From contig JAWHQI010000068.1 of NCBI GenBank assembly GCA_033032865.1, forward strand, positions 7,626,001 through 7,690,000: a stretch of 64,000 nt of DNA, written 5' to 3'. The number at the start of each line of letters is the position of its first letter. Positions within the stretch are counted from its first letter, which is position 1. Source of the DNA: Dactylorhiza incarnata (Eukaryota; Streptophyta; Magnoliopsida; Asparagales; Orchidaceae). Below, one piece after another: positions 34,819 to 45,554 of this stretch. Under the pieces are notes generated by a model. That model was not told where the DNA came from and searched no databases. It was given only the letters and a program-made list of their open reading frames with translations. Made by a program: the position numbers and the translations under genes.

Positions 34819-35040
34819 AATTCAAAGCAGATAAAAAGAAACTGAAATTCTTTGCAAGGAAATCTACACAACTAGAAAAACTCCTTGAATAAAACTTGCC
34901 TAAAACTTTAAAATAGGGGATGAAGAAATAAAAACAAACAAAAGATAATTAAAAGGCAAACAAAAATAATAAAGCGGCTATACACACTGGAAGAACTACT
35001 ATCTCTCGGCTCTCCCTCTCAAGAAAACTCACACGACTGT
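34819..35040 (-). other. NA1 5' untranslated region
   Basis: About 220 bp between primer site and ORF; A-rich on the plus strand, no other feature seen. Confidence 0.5.
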
Positions 35041-35060
35041 GTTCCCCGGCAACGGCGCCA
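35041..35060 (-). promoter_or_regulatory. NA1 primer binding site (tRNA-Asp)
   Basis: The minus strand reads TGGCGCCGTTGCCGGGGA followed by AC. The first 18 bases are complementary to the 3' end of plant tRNA-Asp(GTC), the primer used by Athila-type elements. It lies six bases from the LTR end. Confidence 0.9.
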
Positions 35061-35066
35061 AAAACT

Positions 35067-36758
35067 TGATGGCGCAAATCTCACACACCGCTATAGGCGG
35101 TAGCTCGACTGCGACACGAAATGGCAGTGTACCGATCGTTCAAGTAATATAAAACGAGGAGTAATCCCCGAGTATCGAATCTCTCAAGGAACACAGTAAG
35201 GTGGAGTTAGGTTTCGAGGTAGGACTTGAGATTGAAGTCCTAAACGTCGGATGAAATGCGGGGGAGTTGGGTTGGCTTTTGGAAAATAAAATAAAAGCTA
35301 TCAACTACTCCTATGCAATGCCGCTATGCAATGCTTCGCTTGGCGGGATGGAGACTAGGCAGGCCTTGAGCGCGCTGCGTCGCAAGGGCGGATGGACGAG
35401 TAGGCAAACGGATCGAACTATGCAGGCCTTGAGTGCGCTGCTTCGTTAGGCGGGATGGAATACGGGCCGCGATGCCACGCTTCGGTAGGCGGGTGGACAA
35501 GAAGGCAAGCGGAATGAGGGTCGCAAGCACCTCTTCGACAAGCACGCCACTAGCAATTGCTAGTGCGGCACCGGACAACCAACAATCCACACCACAAGGC
35601 ACACCTCAAAATAATAAGCAAGAATACTCAAATCACATAGACATAATCAAGTATAAATGCTAATAATCAAGCACGCTTCATCATAATGTTAGATCTAACT
35701 ACATATACATCAATAAGAGAAGAATAGAACAAGAAATCGACCGAATCCGAAGGCTCGTTGTAGATTCACGGTTGGAATCGCCGGGTTGTCAATCCGCGTC
35801 CAAGCTCGGTCCGCAACTACGTCCGGGGTAGAGAGAGCTGTCACTACTCTCCAATGGACCCGTCTTCTTCGTGTCACGATCCGGTAGAGGTTGCAAACTT
35901 CGTCTTGCTTGATGGCGATGGCGGCTAAACCTTCCTTGGAGCACTTGGATGAAGGAGGAGGCCGGGAGGAAACTCCGGCTCAAGATTGGCGTGAAGAGCA
36001 AGCCCGGAGCACCTCCATATGGTGGGCGACGGTGAAGGGGCGAATCTGGGCGGAACCGGGCGGAAAACGGCGCTGAAAATCGGGATCCGACCTAAAATCG
36101 CGAGCAGGTCATTTTATAGGCGCTGGAATAAACAGTGCGCACGGTCATTGGCGCACGACCAGTGGTCGTGCGCACTAGAATCCTATGATCGTGCGCTCTG
36201 CCTGGACGGAGCCTGCAAAGACAGAAATTATAAAATAACTTGTTCGCACGACCAGTGGCGCACGACCGGTGGTCGTGCGCACTATCGTAGGTGGTTGTGC
36301 GCACTGGTTGAAACAGAACTCATGAAATTGATGATAAGTGCGCATGAACAGTGGCGCACGACCGATGGTCGTGCGCACTATCGTAGATGGTCGTGCGCAC
36401 TGCATCAAACAGAACTCATGAAAAAAGCGTTAAGTGCACACGATCAGTGGCGCACGACCAGTGGTCGTGCGCAATAGAACCAGTGATCGTGCGCAGTGTT
36501 CCTGTGCAGAATTGCACCGGAAGCACCTGCACGACTCCTGTTCTAGCGTCCAACCACGAATCCAGCTACTGAAAGTGGCACCTAACAGTGCGTGAAAACT
36601 ACTAATGAAAATTAACATGAAAACACACCAAAATGGGCCTAGAAGTGCACCTAGCATAGACTTATCAATATGAACTATAAGAGGGCTAAAGTGCGGTGAA
36701 ATGACTAAATAAATGGCCCAGATGAGTCCATAAAAGTGTATATGATCAGGACTCATCA
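35067..36758 (-). repeat. NA1 5' LTR
   Basis: 1692 bp; partner of 30195-31885 with about 1% difference. TATA box at 36111-36118 (minus strand TATAAAAT), palindrome cluster 36130-36500, 18-bp palindrome at 35548-35565. Confidence 0.92.
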
Positions 36759-36763
36759 GGAGA
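36759..36763. repeat. NA1 target site duplication, right copy
   Basis: GGAGA, matching 30190-30194. Confidence 0.9.
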
Positions 36764-39298
36764 CTGGTCAACGGGCCAGCATCGGGGGGGGGGGGGGGGG
36801 GGGAGTAAAAGGTCGACACACTCTAGGAGCCGAGCTCAACTAGAGGTGGATAAGGGTCGACACCCTCCAGGCCATTCGCTAGACGAGTGAGCTCAACTGG
36901 AGGTGGAGCATGTTTCCTTCCTGCCCCGAGCGGTTCCTGGCCCTGCCAGCTAGGTGGGAGCCTGGTTAGCGGGCCAGCATGGGGGGGGGGGGCAGTACAA
37001 GGTCGACACACTCTAGGAGCCGAGCTCAACTAGAGGTGGATAAGGATCAACACCCTCCAGGCCATTCGCTAGACGAGCGATCTCAACAGGACGTGGAGAA
37101 GAGTCGACACCCTCCAAGCCATTCGCTAGATGAGCGCGCTCAACTGGAGGAGAAGCATGTTTCCTTCCTGCCCCGAGCGGTTCCCAGCCCTGCCAGCTAG
37201 GTGGGAGCCTGGTCAGCGGGCCAGCATCGGGGGGGGGGGGGGGGGTGGGGGGGGAGTACAAGGTCGACACACTCTAGGAGCCGAGCTCAACTAGATGTGG
37301 ATAAGGGTCGACACCCTCCAGGCCATTCGCTAGACGAGCGAGCTCAACTGGAGGTGGAGCATGTTTACTTCCTGCCCCGAGCGGTTCTCGGCCCTGCCAG
37401 CTAGGTGGGAGACTGGTCAGCGGTCCAGCATCGGGGGGGGGGGGGAGTACAAGGTCGACGCACTCTAGGAGCCGAGCTCAACTAGAGGTGGATAAGGGTC
37501 GACACCCTCCAGGCCATTCGCTAGACGAGTGAGCTCAAAAGGAGGTGGAGAAGAGTCGACACCCTCCAGGCCATTCGCTAGACGAGAGAGCTCAACTGGA
37601 GGTGGAGCATGTTTCCTTCCTACCCCGAGCGGTTCCCGGCCCTGTCAGCTAGGTGGGAGCCTGGTCAGTGGGCCAGCATCTGGAGGGAGTACAAGGTCGA
37701 CACACTCTAGGAGCCGAGCTCAACTAGAGGTGGATAAGGGTCGACACCCTCCAGGCCATTTGCTAGACGAGCAAGCTCAACTGTAGGTGGAGAAGAGTCG
37801 ACACCCTCTAGGCCATTCGCTAGACGAGCGAGCTTAAATGGAGGTGGAGAATGTTTCCTTCCTGCCCCGAGCAGTTCTCGGCCCTGCCAGCTAGGTGGGA
37901 GCCTGGTCAACGGGCCAGCATCGGGGGGGGGGGGGGGGGGGGGAGTAAAAGGTCGACACACTCTAGGAGCCGAGCTCAACTAGAGGTGGATAAGGGTCGA
38001 CACCCTCGAGGCCATTCGCTAGACGAGTGAGCTCAACTGGAGGTGGAGCATGTTTCCTTCCTGCCCCGAGCGGTTCCTGGCCCTGCCAGCTAGGTGGGAG
38101 CCTGGTCAGCGGGCCAGCATCGGGGGGGGGGGGAGTACAAGGTCGACACACTCTAGGAGCCGAGCTCAACTAGAGGTGGATAAGGATCAACACCCTCCAG
38201 GCCATTCGCTAGACGAGCGAGCTCAACAGGACGTGGAGAAGAGTCGACACCCTCCAAGCCATTCGCTAGATGAGCGAGCTCAACTGGAAGAGGAGCATGT
38301 TTCCTTCCTGCCCCGAGCGGTTCCCAGCCCTGCCAGCTAGGTGGGAGCCTGGTCAGCGGGCCAGCATCGGGGGGAGTACAAGGTCGACACACTCTAGGAG
38401 CCGAGCTCAACTAGAGGTGGATAAGGGTCGACACCCTCCAGGCCATTCGCTAGACGAGCGAGCTCAACTAGAGGTGGAGCATGTTTCCTTCCTGCCCCGA
38501 GCGGTTCCTGGCCCTGCCAGCTAAGTGGGAGCCTGGTCAGCGAGCCAACATCGGGGGGGGGGGGAGTACAAGGTCGACACACTCTAGGAGCCGAGCTCAA
38601 CTAAAGGTGGATAAGGGACGACACCCTCCAGGACATTCGCTAGACGAGCGAGCTCAACTGGAGGTGGAGAAGAGTCGACACCCTCCAGGCCATTCGCTAG
38701 ACGAGCGAGCTCAAATGGAGGTGGAGCATGTTTCCTTCCTGCCCCGTGCGGTTCCCGACCCTGCCAGCTAGGTTGGAGCCTGGTCAGCGGACCAGCATCG
38801 GGGGGAGTACAAGGTCGACACACTCTATGACCCGAGCTCAACTAGAGGTGGATAACGGTCGACACCCTCCAGGCCATTCGCTAGACGAACGAGCTCAACT
38901 GGAGGTGGAGAAGAGTTGACACCCTCCAGGCCATTCGCTAGACGAGCAAGCTCAACTAGAGGTGGAGCATGTTTCCTTCCTGCCCCGAGCGGTTCCCGTC
39001 CCTGCCAGCTAGTTGGGAGCCTGGTCAACGAGCCAGCATCGGGGGGAGTACAAGGTCGACACACTCTAGGATCCAGGCTCAACTAGAGGTGGAGTATGTT
39101 TCCTTCCTGCCCCGAGCGGTTCCCGGCCCCGCCAGCTTGGTGGGAGCCTGGTCAGCGGTCCAGCATTGGGGGGGAGTACAAGGTCGACACACTCTAGGAG
39201 CCAGGCTCAACTAGAGGTGGAGTATTTTTCCTTCCTGCCCCGAGCGGTTCCCGACCTTGCCAGCTTGGTGGAAGCCTAGTCAGCGGGCCAGCATCGAG
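36764..39298. repeat. Tandem array, right part
   Basis: About twelve more units of the 190/242-bp repeat. Spacing of the ACAAGGTCGACACAC anchor alternates near 190 and 242 bp, with a short terminal unit (about 128 bp) before decay at 39298. G runs reach more than 20 bases (for example 36786-36803 and 37923-37943). 36770-37200 and 37910-38340 share private variants (GAGTAAAAGG, AAGGATCAACACC, CAACAGGACGTGG), showing duplication of a block of about 1.14 kb. Confidence 0.88.
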
Positions 39299-39300
39299 GA

Positions 39301-40051
39301 AAAAAAAACTTACCCTCCCTGGGAGATCAACCTGCCCTGCCGTCTAGAGAGAGCCCGGTCAGCGGAACCATCCGAGGGCAAAAACACTTTGAAAAACTTT
39401 CATCACATTAATCATTCTAGTACATGTGAGAAAACTAGGCACGGAAACAAAACATCGCATTACATGAACATAGGGAATGAAAAAGAAAACTAAGCGTGGA
39501 AACCGAACTGAGTCTCCCACTCCCAAGTACGGTCTTCCTTGACTTCTCCTGGTATCTGCTATTGCTGCCTTGAACCCCTTGCATCCCTCATTTCAAGAAC
39601 TCAGGGCGGACGGAGGTCGCGCGCCCCTCCTCATCGTGGAGGTCACGGCTAGGTAACTCAGACATATCCTTTTTTTCTTCCTCTTCTTTCCGCTTTTCTG
39701 GCTCTTCTTCTTCTACCTCCGCCCATCGCCATGGTTTGTTGGGGTGGTGGAGAGGTTTGTTCAATCCCTGCCACCACCTCGACCGGTTGGCTCTTTTCCT
39801 TTGAAAACCCTTTCTTCCTTGCTCTCGCGGAGTCGACTTGCTGGCTTCTGCGCTCACCGAGCTATTGGGCGGTCGCCACCCGGGGTGGTCTCTCCCACCA
39901 ACATTCACTCGACTCCTTTTGGAGTGGGGCGAGTGGGGGCCGGATGCCTCCCCGTTCGCCCCCCTTTGGGGCTGGACCAGAAGGGGCGGGGCGAGCTGGG
40001 AGGGCGCCTCCCTCCTGAGCTCGCCCCCTTGAAGGGGCGGGGCGAGCTGGG
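39301..40051. other. Unassigned region right of the tandem array
   Basis: It starts with an A8 run where the G run would be expected. A minus-strand open frame covers 40051-39588, rich in Arg, Glu, Lys and Pro, with a coiled-coil-like EEEEPEKRKEEEEKK stretch, but I cannot match it to a family and it is cut by the chromovirus LTR at 40052. GAGCTCGCCCCC-type GC-rich repeats at 39900-40050 resemble 27768-27930. The last five bases, CTGGG (40047-40051), would be the chromovirus target duplication. Confidence 0.4.
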
Positions 40052-40305
40052 TGTAAGACCCCTTCCCCCAGACTTCCAAAAACTTGGAAGGATGGAGGGA
40101 ACATGAAGAGGAATGGGCCCCGATAATAGGCTGCATGATGTAGTCGAGGCCCTTTTAGCGTTACTACGGGTCTTACTGCCCAGAACCGCCGTCTCGTGGT
40201 GGGCAGCCACCACTTAACGCCGATTCTGCCGGCCAAATCTAGAGGAAGCATCCATAGTTAACATTACATAAGAGATTCATATCCATCCAAAAACCAAAAG
40301 ACATA

Positions 40306-40570
40306 CACTACAAGAAAACTGACATTTAGTGACGAAAATGTTGTGACGGATTATATTTCGTCACTAAAAACATCTCTTTAGTGAAGAAATATAGTTCGTC
40401 ACTGAAGACATGTTTTCAGTGACGAAATAAACATTTGGTCGCTAAAAACATAGATTTAGTGACGAAATATAAGTTCAGTCACAAAAATATTTTTTTTTAA
40501 AGTATTTAGTAACCAAAAATAATTTAGTCACTAAATTATTTATTTAGTAACCAAATACATTAGTCACTAG
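40306..40570. repeat. CACTA 5' terminal and subterminal repeats
   Basis: TIR at 40306-40339, then about ten imperfect TTTAGTGACGAAA-like motifs in direct and inverted orientation, presumed transposase-binding sites. Confidence 0.8.
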
Positions 40571-41209
40571 GTATCAAAATTTTGTAGTTTCTTTAATGAA
40601 AAAAATTCATTTAATCTCTCCTAATGAAAATGCGCTTCATATGCCTATAAAAATTCTTATTTCTTATTAAAATTATTCTTTCTCATGAAAACATCATTGG
40701 AGTCAATTCAGAACACAATTGATAGAATCTATAAAGATCATTGGTCGTTGTTTGATGGGTTGGTAGAAAGCACCTCAGTCAACACTAGATGAATGGGTGA
40801 AACTACTAGATGATTTTCATGGTTAATACTCCGTAACTATTGTTGACAAATAATCTAATATTTATGTGCTAAATTTTTTAGATAATACGTGTTTTAGTGA
40901 TCACAAGCTGTGAACTTAGTGCCGAAAGTACGAAAAAAGTTTGTCTGATCTTATAATTATATAAAAATTTATTTTATTTTGTATGTCATATAGATTTGAA
41001 GTTTAGCTTTGATACTGTTTATGGTATCACTTGCATTTGACGATTATACTAATTTGAAATAAATAGTCACAAAAATTTCATTTTTACTAAAGAGTATTAT
41101 TGTAAACAGCTCGCTTTCAATATAATTTTTTACAATAAAATTGAGTAGGTGCTCTAATTTTTATATTTCATTTGTGAAGTTATTTTTTATTTCTTATTAA
41201 TTTTTTCGA
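40571..41209. other. CACTA internal AT-rich spacer
   Basis: No gene is seen; AT-rich, no long ORF. Confidence 0.4.
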
Positions 41210-41545
41210 TCAGCCCACGTTCCGCACTCCTTCCGGCTTCCGCACTCCGCCACTTTCCCCTCCACGCGATTTTATCAAAGCAACCATTTTGATTCCCTCG
41301 CGTGGCCTAACTTCTTCAGCCGAACGCCTTCCTCCATCCCGCTTCCTAGAGACCTAGACGGCGCATCATCGAGGACGAAGACGAGCATCCCCGCCCAGTC
41401 CCCAACTCCTTCGTCGAGGACGAAGACGAGCATCCCCGCCCAGTCCCCAACTCCTTCGTCGAGGACGAAGACGAGACATCGACGAGACGACGTGTCGACG
41501 GCGAGGAAGAGCAGGCTACGGCTCTGTTTCGTGAAATCAGGGGAG
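41210..41545 (+). other. Candidate 5' leader exon with a 45-bp tandem repeat
   Basis: An island of GC-rich DNA in the AT-rich element. 41369-41475 contains 2.4 copies of a 45-bp unit with GAGGACGAAGACGAGCATCC text. It ends in a good splice donor (GAG-GTAAGC, exon end 41545). The next acceptor, TACTTGTAG at 42453, leads four bases later to the ATG of the chimeric ORF, giving a plausible 908-bp intron. Transcription is not shown by the sequence; this is inference from splice signals and composition. Confidence 0.45.
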
Positions 41546-41952
41546 GTAAGCTATTTCATTCTGTGATTCATATATTCATACTTAGCCCTAGGATTCTATT
41601 TCTAGAAATTGAAACCCTAAAGGATAACAAGGTTATAATAAAACCTTCTCTTTTAATTATGATCCTATTTGCTAAACTTTTGGTATGCCTAACTTGGAAA
41701 AACTCAAAATCTCATATCTTACATGAAGTACCCATTATTATATCTTCTATTTTGTTTACTACTTAAGGAACGACACAAATTTGAGCATTATAGTCTTAGC
41801 TTCGTAATAAGCCACTTTGCACATCTTCTTGCTTCCATATTATAGCAGGACTCAATTAGCAACGAAAAAGAAAATATTTTTTAGTATCAAGAGTTTAAAT
41901 CAATTTATGGAATCAGCAAGCATCAGGGCATAATAATGAGAGGGAAATCTAC

Positions 41953-42289
41953 AAGCTGAATGTTGATGAAATCTTCCGTGAATCAATATACTCCTTCATC
42001 TGAAAAAACAAAATTAGACATTTACATAAGAAAACTTCAAGAAAAAAAATGAACAAACGAAAAGGAAAAAGCAGGTTACTGAAGTAAGCTTGTTGAGATT
42101 GCTATCAATAACGACAAAATAAGCCTCTAACCACATTTCGAACTCTTCAATATTCTCTTTATTGCTTTTTGAGCTCTTCATACTATCATGCCTACTACGA
42201 GAAAGGCTTAATGTCTTTTCAAGTCTCCGGGAATCAGTTGGAGAAGAAAGAGGAGAAACCAGGGCTGAATGATTAACTTGTTCAACCAT
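41953..42289 (-). pseudogene. Captured MRS2/CorA-type magnesium transporter fragment, antisense, two exons
   Basis: On the minus strand 42289-42080 encodes 70 residues with SPTDSRRLEKTLSLSRSRHD and IEEFEMWLEAYFVVIDSNLN, closely matching the region just before the first membrane helix of plant MRS2/MGT transporters. It stops at a proper donor (TTCA-GTAACC). After 80 bases an acceptor (TTTTTTCAG) opens a second exon, 41999-41953, with MKEYID and, one frame over, TEDFINIQL, the continuation of the same protein, followed by a GT donor. The small frameshift and loss of the GMN pore region make it non-functional. It lies inside the candidate intron 41546-42453 of the chimeric gene, in the opposite orientation. 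Confidence 0.85.
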
Positions 42290-42453
42290 GATGAAAGTAC
42301 TTAAATACTAGTGAACACACTTTAACTTTGTCAAACCATTTAACGAAAAGGAAAATTCAAGTTATCATAACATAACATTTGTACAACTTGATTTTCTATG
42401 TTTGAGAAATATGTGACACTTTTTAATTACCTTTTAATAATTTTTACTTGTAG

Positions 42454-43870
42454 TGCAATGGATAAGAGTTGGATGGATCTCAATGATCGACGACAACCAA
42501 CTTACATCAATGGAGTGAATGACTTTCTTGATTTTGCTTTTACACATTCTGCTAGGGGAAATAATATTCGTTGTCCATGTCATAAATGTGGAAATATTTT
42601 CTTCCACACTCGATATATTGTGTTTGGGCACCTTATTATGAATGGAATGATCAGGACTTATAAATGGTGGTCATGTCACGGTGAGGATTATTACTTTAAC
42701 TCAACTTATGGTAACAACATTTACCGTGCTTTTCAGGATATCTATCTTCATACAAACTGTCTGGCGATTTTGGCAAATATGGCTCCTCATGTGATCAGAT
42801 TATCATCATATGCATCACAGAGGCTGGTTAGCCTCTTTGACATGCTCTCGCGAAAGTATGCTCTTTTCCCCTTTTCTCACCCCCCCTATATATATTATTT
42901 ATTTGATGATTTAGCACTACAGAGATATTGTTTAAGAGGCTTTGACCCCCTTATTCCAGGTATGCAAAATTAGCCGAGTTAAAGAACGACAAAATTCTGA
43001 ATGCTTCTGTCCTCCAAATTGGAGGAACCATAGCTGATGACATGGTAATTTTGCCTTATTTTAAGTTCTCAATTGTAATTGATTTATATGTCAAGCTTTT
43101 GCTGTTCTGTAATCTAAAATCTCATTATTTCCTATTGATTGAATTTCCAAATTAATTTCAGTCAACAGAGCTTCATATCTATACTGATTTTCTAAGAATT
43201 GTGCTCAAAATTTTGAATGCAATTCTCACATATGCCTTACCGCAGAATCCGGAGGTATGATATTTTGCAACGATCTTTTTCACTGTTTTTTTAATGCCAT
43301 TATACTTATTTTCTTTGATGCTTATAACAGGTAGTGTATGCTATAATGCACCGACAGGAGGTGTTTCAGCCTTTCAAAAATCATCCGAGATTCCATGAGT
43401 TGCTTGAAAATGTGTTTATAGTATGCTATATTTTCCTCGATAATTTTGTTGATAATCATAATTTTTTCCTATTTCGTTTAGATTTTTGCCAGTGTGTTCA
43501 ATTGTTAATGGTTTTCAGTACTTTTGATTGACAGGTTCTTGATTTCTTTAACAGTCGGATGGATACACATCAAGTGGATGGTGAGTGGTCTGTGAACAAG
43601 GTACTTGAGGTCATCATCATAAATTGCAGGTCATGGCATGGTGAAAGGATGAAGGTGTGTTTCAGCTATGGTATCATGTTGATCACAAGATTATCTTCTT
43701 GTCATTATAAATATTTGCTTTACTGTAGCAAACAGACCTTGACAATCTTCTAATTTGTTCCTCGAACATTGCAGATTTTTACACAGTTACGCTTCACTTA
43801 TGAACAAGAGAGTCATCCAGAGGAGTTCTTTATTCCATATGTGTGGAGGTTAATTCTGGGTTACAGGTGA
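42454..43870 (+). CDS. Chimeric ORF: CACTA transposase-associated domain fused to dymeclin C-terminal exons
   Basis: ATG at 42458. The first about 90 residues ([20 protein letters not shown], then CPCHKCGN and a YKWWSCHGE end) are the transposase-associated domain typical of the N-terminus of En/Spm CACTA transposases. At 42737, directly after an intron-like TTTTCAG, the frame continues without a stop into a dymeclin segment ([19 protein letters not shown]). Five further exons with consensus splice sites keep one frame: 42737-42855, 42960-43044, 43162-43254, 43331-43420, 43535-43654, 43775-43866. Key text includes [28 protein letters not shown] and [13 protein letters not shown], all conserved in plant and animal dymeclins (Golgi-associated proteins). 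Reading past 43866 stops at TGA 43868-43870, giving about 293 residues; a further exon after TTTGTTGCAG (44051) is possible. No disabling mutation is visible, which is unusual for a captured fragment. Confidence 0.8.
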
Positions 43871-44668
43871 TGATTTCTATATTATGGTTCATTAACTGAG
43901 ATAAATGATTCTGTGCATAAAAAATAAAATGGGTATTTTTTTTGGTTCTGCAAGCCTTTCCCCCATTTTAGGTTTTTGATACTTTTTCCTTTGAGAGCTT
44001 TGCTGCTTTCAGTTAAATGTTTCTAAGCTTGTTATGTCATTTTGTTGCAGTAAAACAAAATTAGTGTTCATTGTCACCAACGATCACCTCTTTTCATGAA
44101 TTGAACGTATGATAGGCATAAGTCAAAGCGTCTCTTTTTTTTCATTATTTTGACTGTATGCATATCCACTACTCAGTGGGCTTGGTTCTTTGACCCAATC
44201 TCCCTCCCTGAAATTTGAAAGGAAAAAAGAATTTTTTTTGCCTAATTAGCCCACCCCAAGTCATTTGGTTAATTAATCCTTCTTTGCATGAAAGGTATAC
44301 AACCATCCAGATCAGTAATTAAACCTTCTTTATGAGGATCATAATGTTTGCTGATTTGTGATATATGCCTTGCTAAACTGAAATAACAAAATACAATTGA
44401 AAGATGCATTAGACAGTATTTTCGGAGCTCATTTGTTAAGACTGAAAGAAGATTAAATTTCTGGATTCTTCACTTGTTTTCTTTCTTTTCCCCATCTCTA
44501 CAACAACAGAGCCGATCTCCATTTACATTGGTATATATAATGCATGCTTTCTTCTGACCCTCTTCTGAAGTGATTCTTAGAATTGTCCCATTTGAACTAT
44601 TTTACATGTTACTTATATGCAATGATATATTGATTCTTACATGACTAATATATAGCTAATTGTATCAG
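43871..44668 (+). other. CACTA internal region between dymeclin and myosin-like segments
   Basis: AT-rich, intron-like sequence. A TTTGTTGCAG acceptor at 44042-44051 precedes a short open stretch to about 44100 that could be a last dymeclin exon or intron sequence. Nothing else is recognised. Confidence 0.35.
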
Positions 44669-44767
44669 GTCTTGTATGACACAAGCAGCTACTTGGAGAA
44701 GAGCAAAGATCTAATTTACTCAGATGCGGTCCAACTCCTTCAATCATGTAATTGCAAATTTCTTTAG
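44669..44767 (+). pseudogene. Probable captured myosin exon (class VIII-like)
   Basis: After a splice acceptor (TTGTATCAG) the frame reads VLYDTSSYLEKSKDLIYSDA then VQLLQSCNCKFL and a TAG. This resembles the motor-domain segment of plant myosins after the HYAGEV motif (V-Y-T-FLEKN-D-DS-QLL-SC). Only one exon is visible and it ends in a stop, so it is non-coding now. Identification rests on about 32 residues. Confidence 0.5.
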
Positions 44768-45059
44768 TCATTTGCAGAGGGGAAGAGGAGTGCAAGTCTT
44801 CTTCTTTTCACGTCACTACTTGTTTGTGAAGAAAAAGTGAGATGGTTCCATAAGCAACATCTATTTAGGCATTAGGTCTTCTGCATATAACTCTCTTTTT
44901 CAATGTATTAACTTTAATAGAGAGAAAAGTTCTATTGGTCTGTATAGAAGGGTTTGGGCTATCTCCCACCTTCATTTTTTATTAATGAAATAATAATAAA
45001 AATTCTCCTTGCAATAAGTTTCTTTTAGCAATTTGAAACTCTATTATTGTGTATGATAT

Positions 45060-45554
45060 TATGAATAAATAATAACTAAATTAATTTGGTCACAAAAAGT
45101 ATTATTTCAGCAACAAATAATGTTTTGGACAATAAATATGTTTAGTGACAAAAAAATTGTTGGTCACTAAAAATACCTTTAGTGACGGAGATTGGTTGTC
45201 ACAAAAAATACGCATTTAGTGACCAAAGATATTTTGGCTACTAAATATATTTAGCGATTGATTATTTTGGTCACAACAAATATTCAGTGACGGAGAATAA
45301 TTGTCATTAAAAGTATACATTTGGTGACGGAAAAAATCTTAGTTGCTAAAAATAAATAGTGATGGAAATTATTTCGTTACTAAAAATAAACATTTAGTAA
45401 CGAAAATTATTTTGGTCACTAAATACATTCTGTGACGGCCATTTTGCAACCATCTAGTGACAGACTAAATTCGGTCACTAAATGTCTTTAGTGACCAACC
45501 CGCAATATTTAGTGACCAAAATTTTCGTCACTAAAAGCCAGATTTCTTGTAGTG
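45060..45554. repeat. CACTA 3' subterminal and terminal repeats
   Basis: About fifteen TTTAGTGACC/TTTAGTGACG motifs in both orientations, ending in the TIR (45521-45554). Confidence 0.8.

Larger units (their letters stand above)
30195..36758 (-). mobile_element. NA1: complete non-autonomous Athila-like LTR element
   Basis: This 6564-bp minus-strand element has LTRs of 1691 and 1692 bp that differ at roughly 16 positions by eye (about 1%), a perfect 5-bp target duplication, a tRNA-Asp primer site (35041-35060) and a polypurine tract (31886-31899). The internal region is only 3.2 kb and encodes one zinc-knuckle protein (33613-34818). There is no protease, RT, RNase H or integrase, so it must be moved by enzymes from elsewhere. 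The low LTR divergence makes it one of the youngest insertions here. NA2 at 59476 is a second member. Confidence 0.9.
40306..45554 (+). mobile_element. CACTA (En/Spm) transposon carrying captured gene fragments
   Basis: The 5249-bp element starts CACTACAAGAAAACTG and ends CTTGTAGTG. The terminal inverted repeats are about 34 bp with three mismatches, and ATA is duplicated at 40303-40305 and 45555-45557. The empty site is preserved in the other chromovirus LTR at 58090-58100. Subterminal regions (40326-40570 and 45060-45540) are packed with TTTAGTGACGAAA / TTTAGTGACCAAA motifs in both orientations, as usual for CACTA elements. Inside are a GC-rich leader exon, a transposase-associated domain exon, six dymeclin exons, two antisense MRS2-type exons and a probable myosin exon. 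No full transposase (TNP2) is present, so it is non-autonomous. Confidence 0.93.

Noticed and set aside
28408..39298. Many 60-95 codon ORFs on both strands of the tandem array
   Set aside because: They repeat with the unit, are open because the unit is GC-rich and lacks stops, and have no recognisable domain; not genes.
28408..39298. CRISPR-like repeat pattern
   Set aside because: Units are about 190-242 bp of continuous repeat without unique spacers, in a eukaryotic genome.
39588..40136. 182-codon minus-strand ORF as a complete gene
   Set aside because: Its start lies in the chromovirus LTR, which inserted later; at most the part below 40052 is old coding sequence, and no family is recognised.
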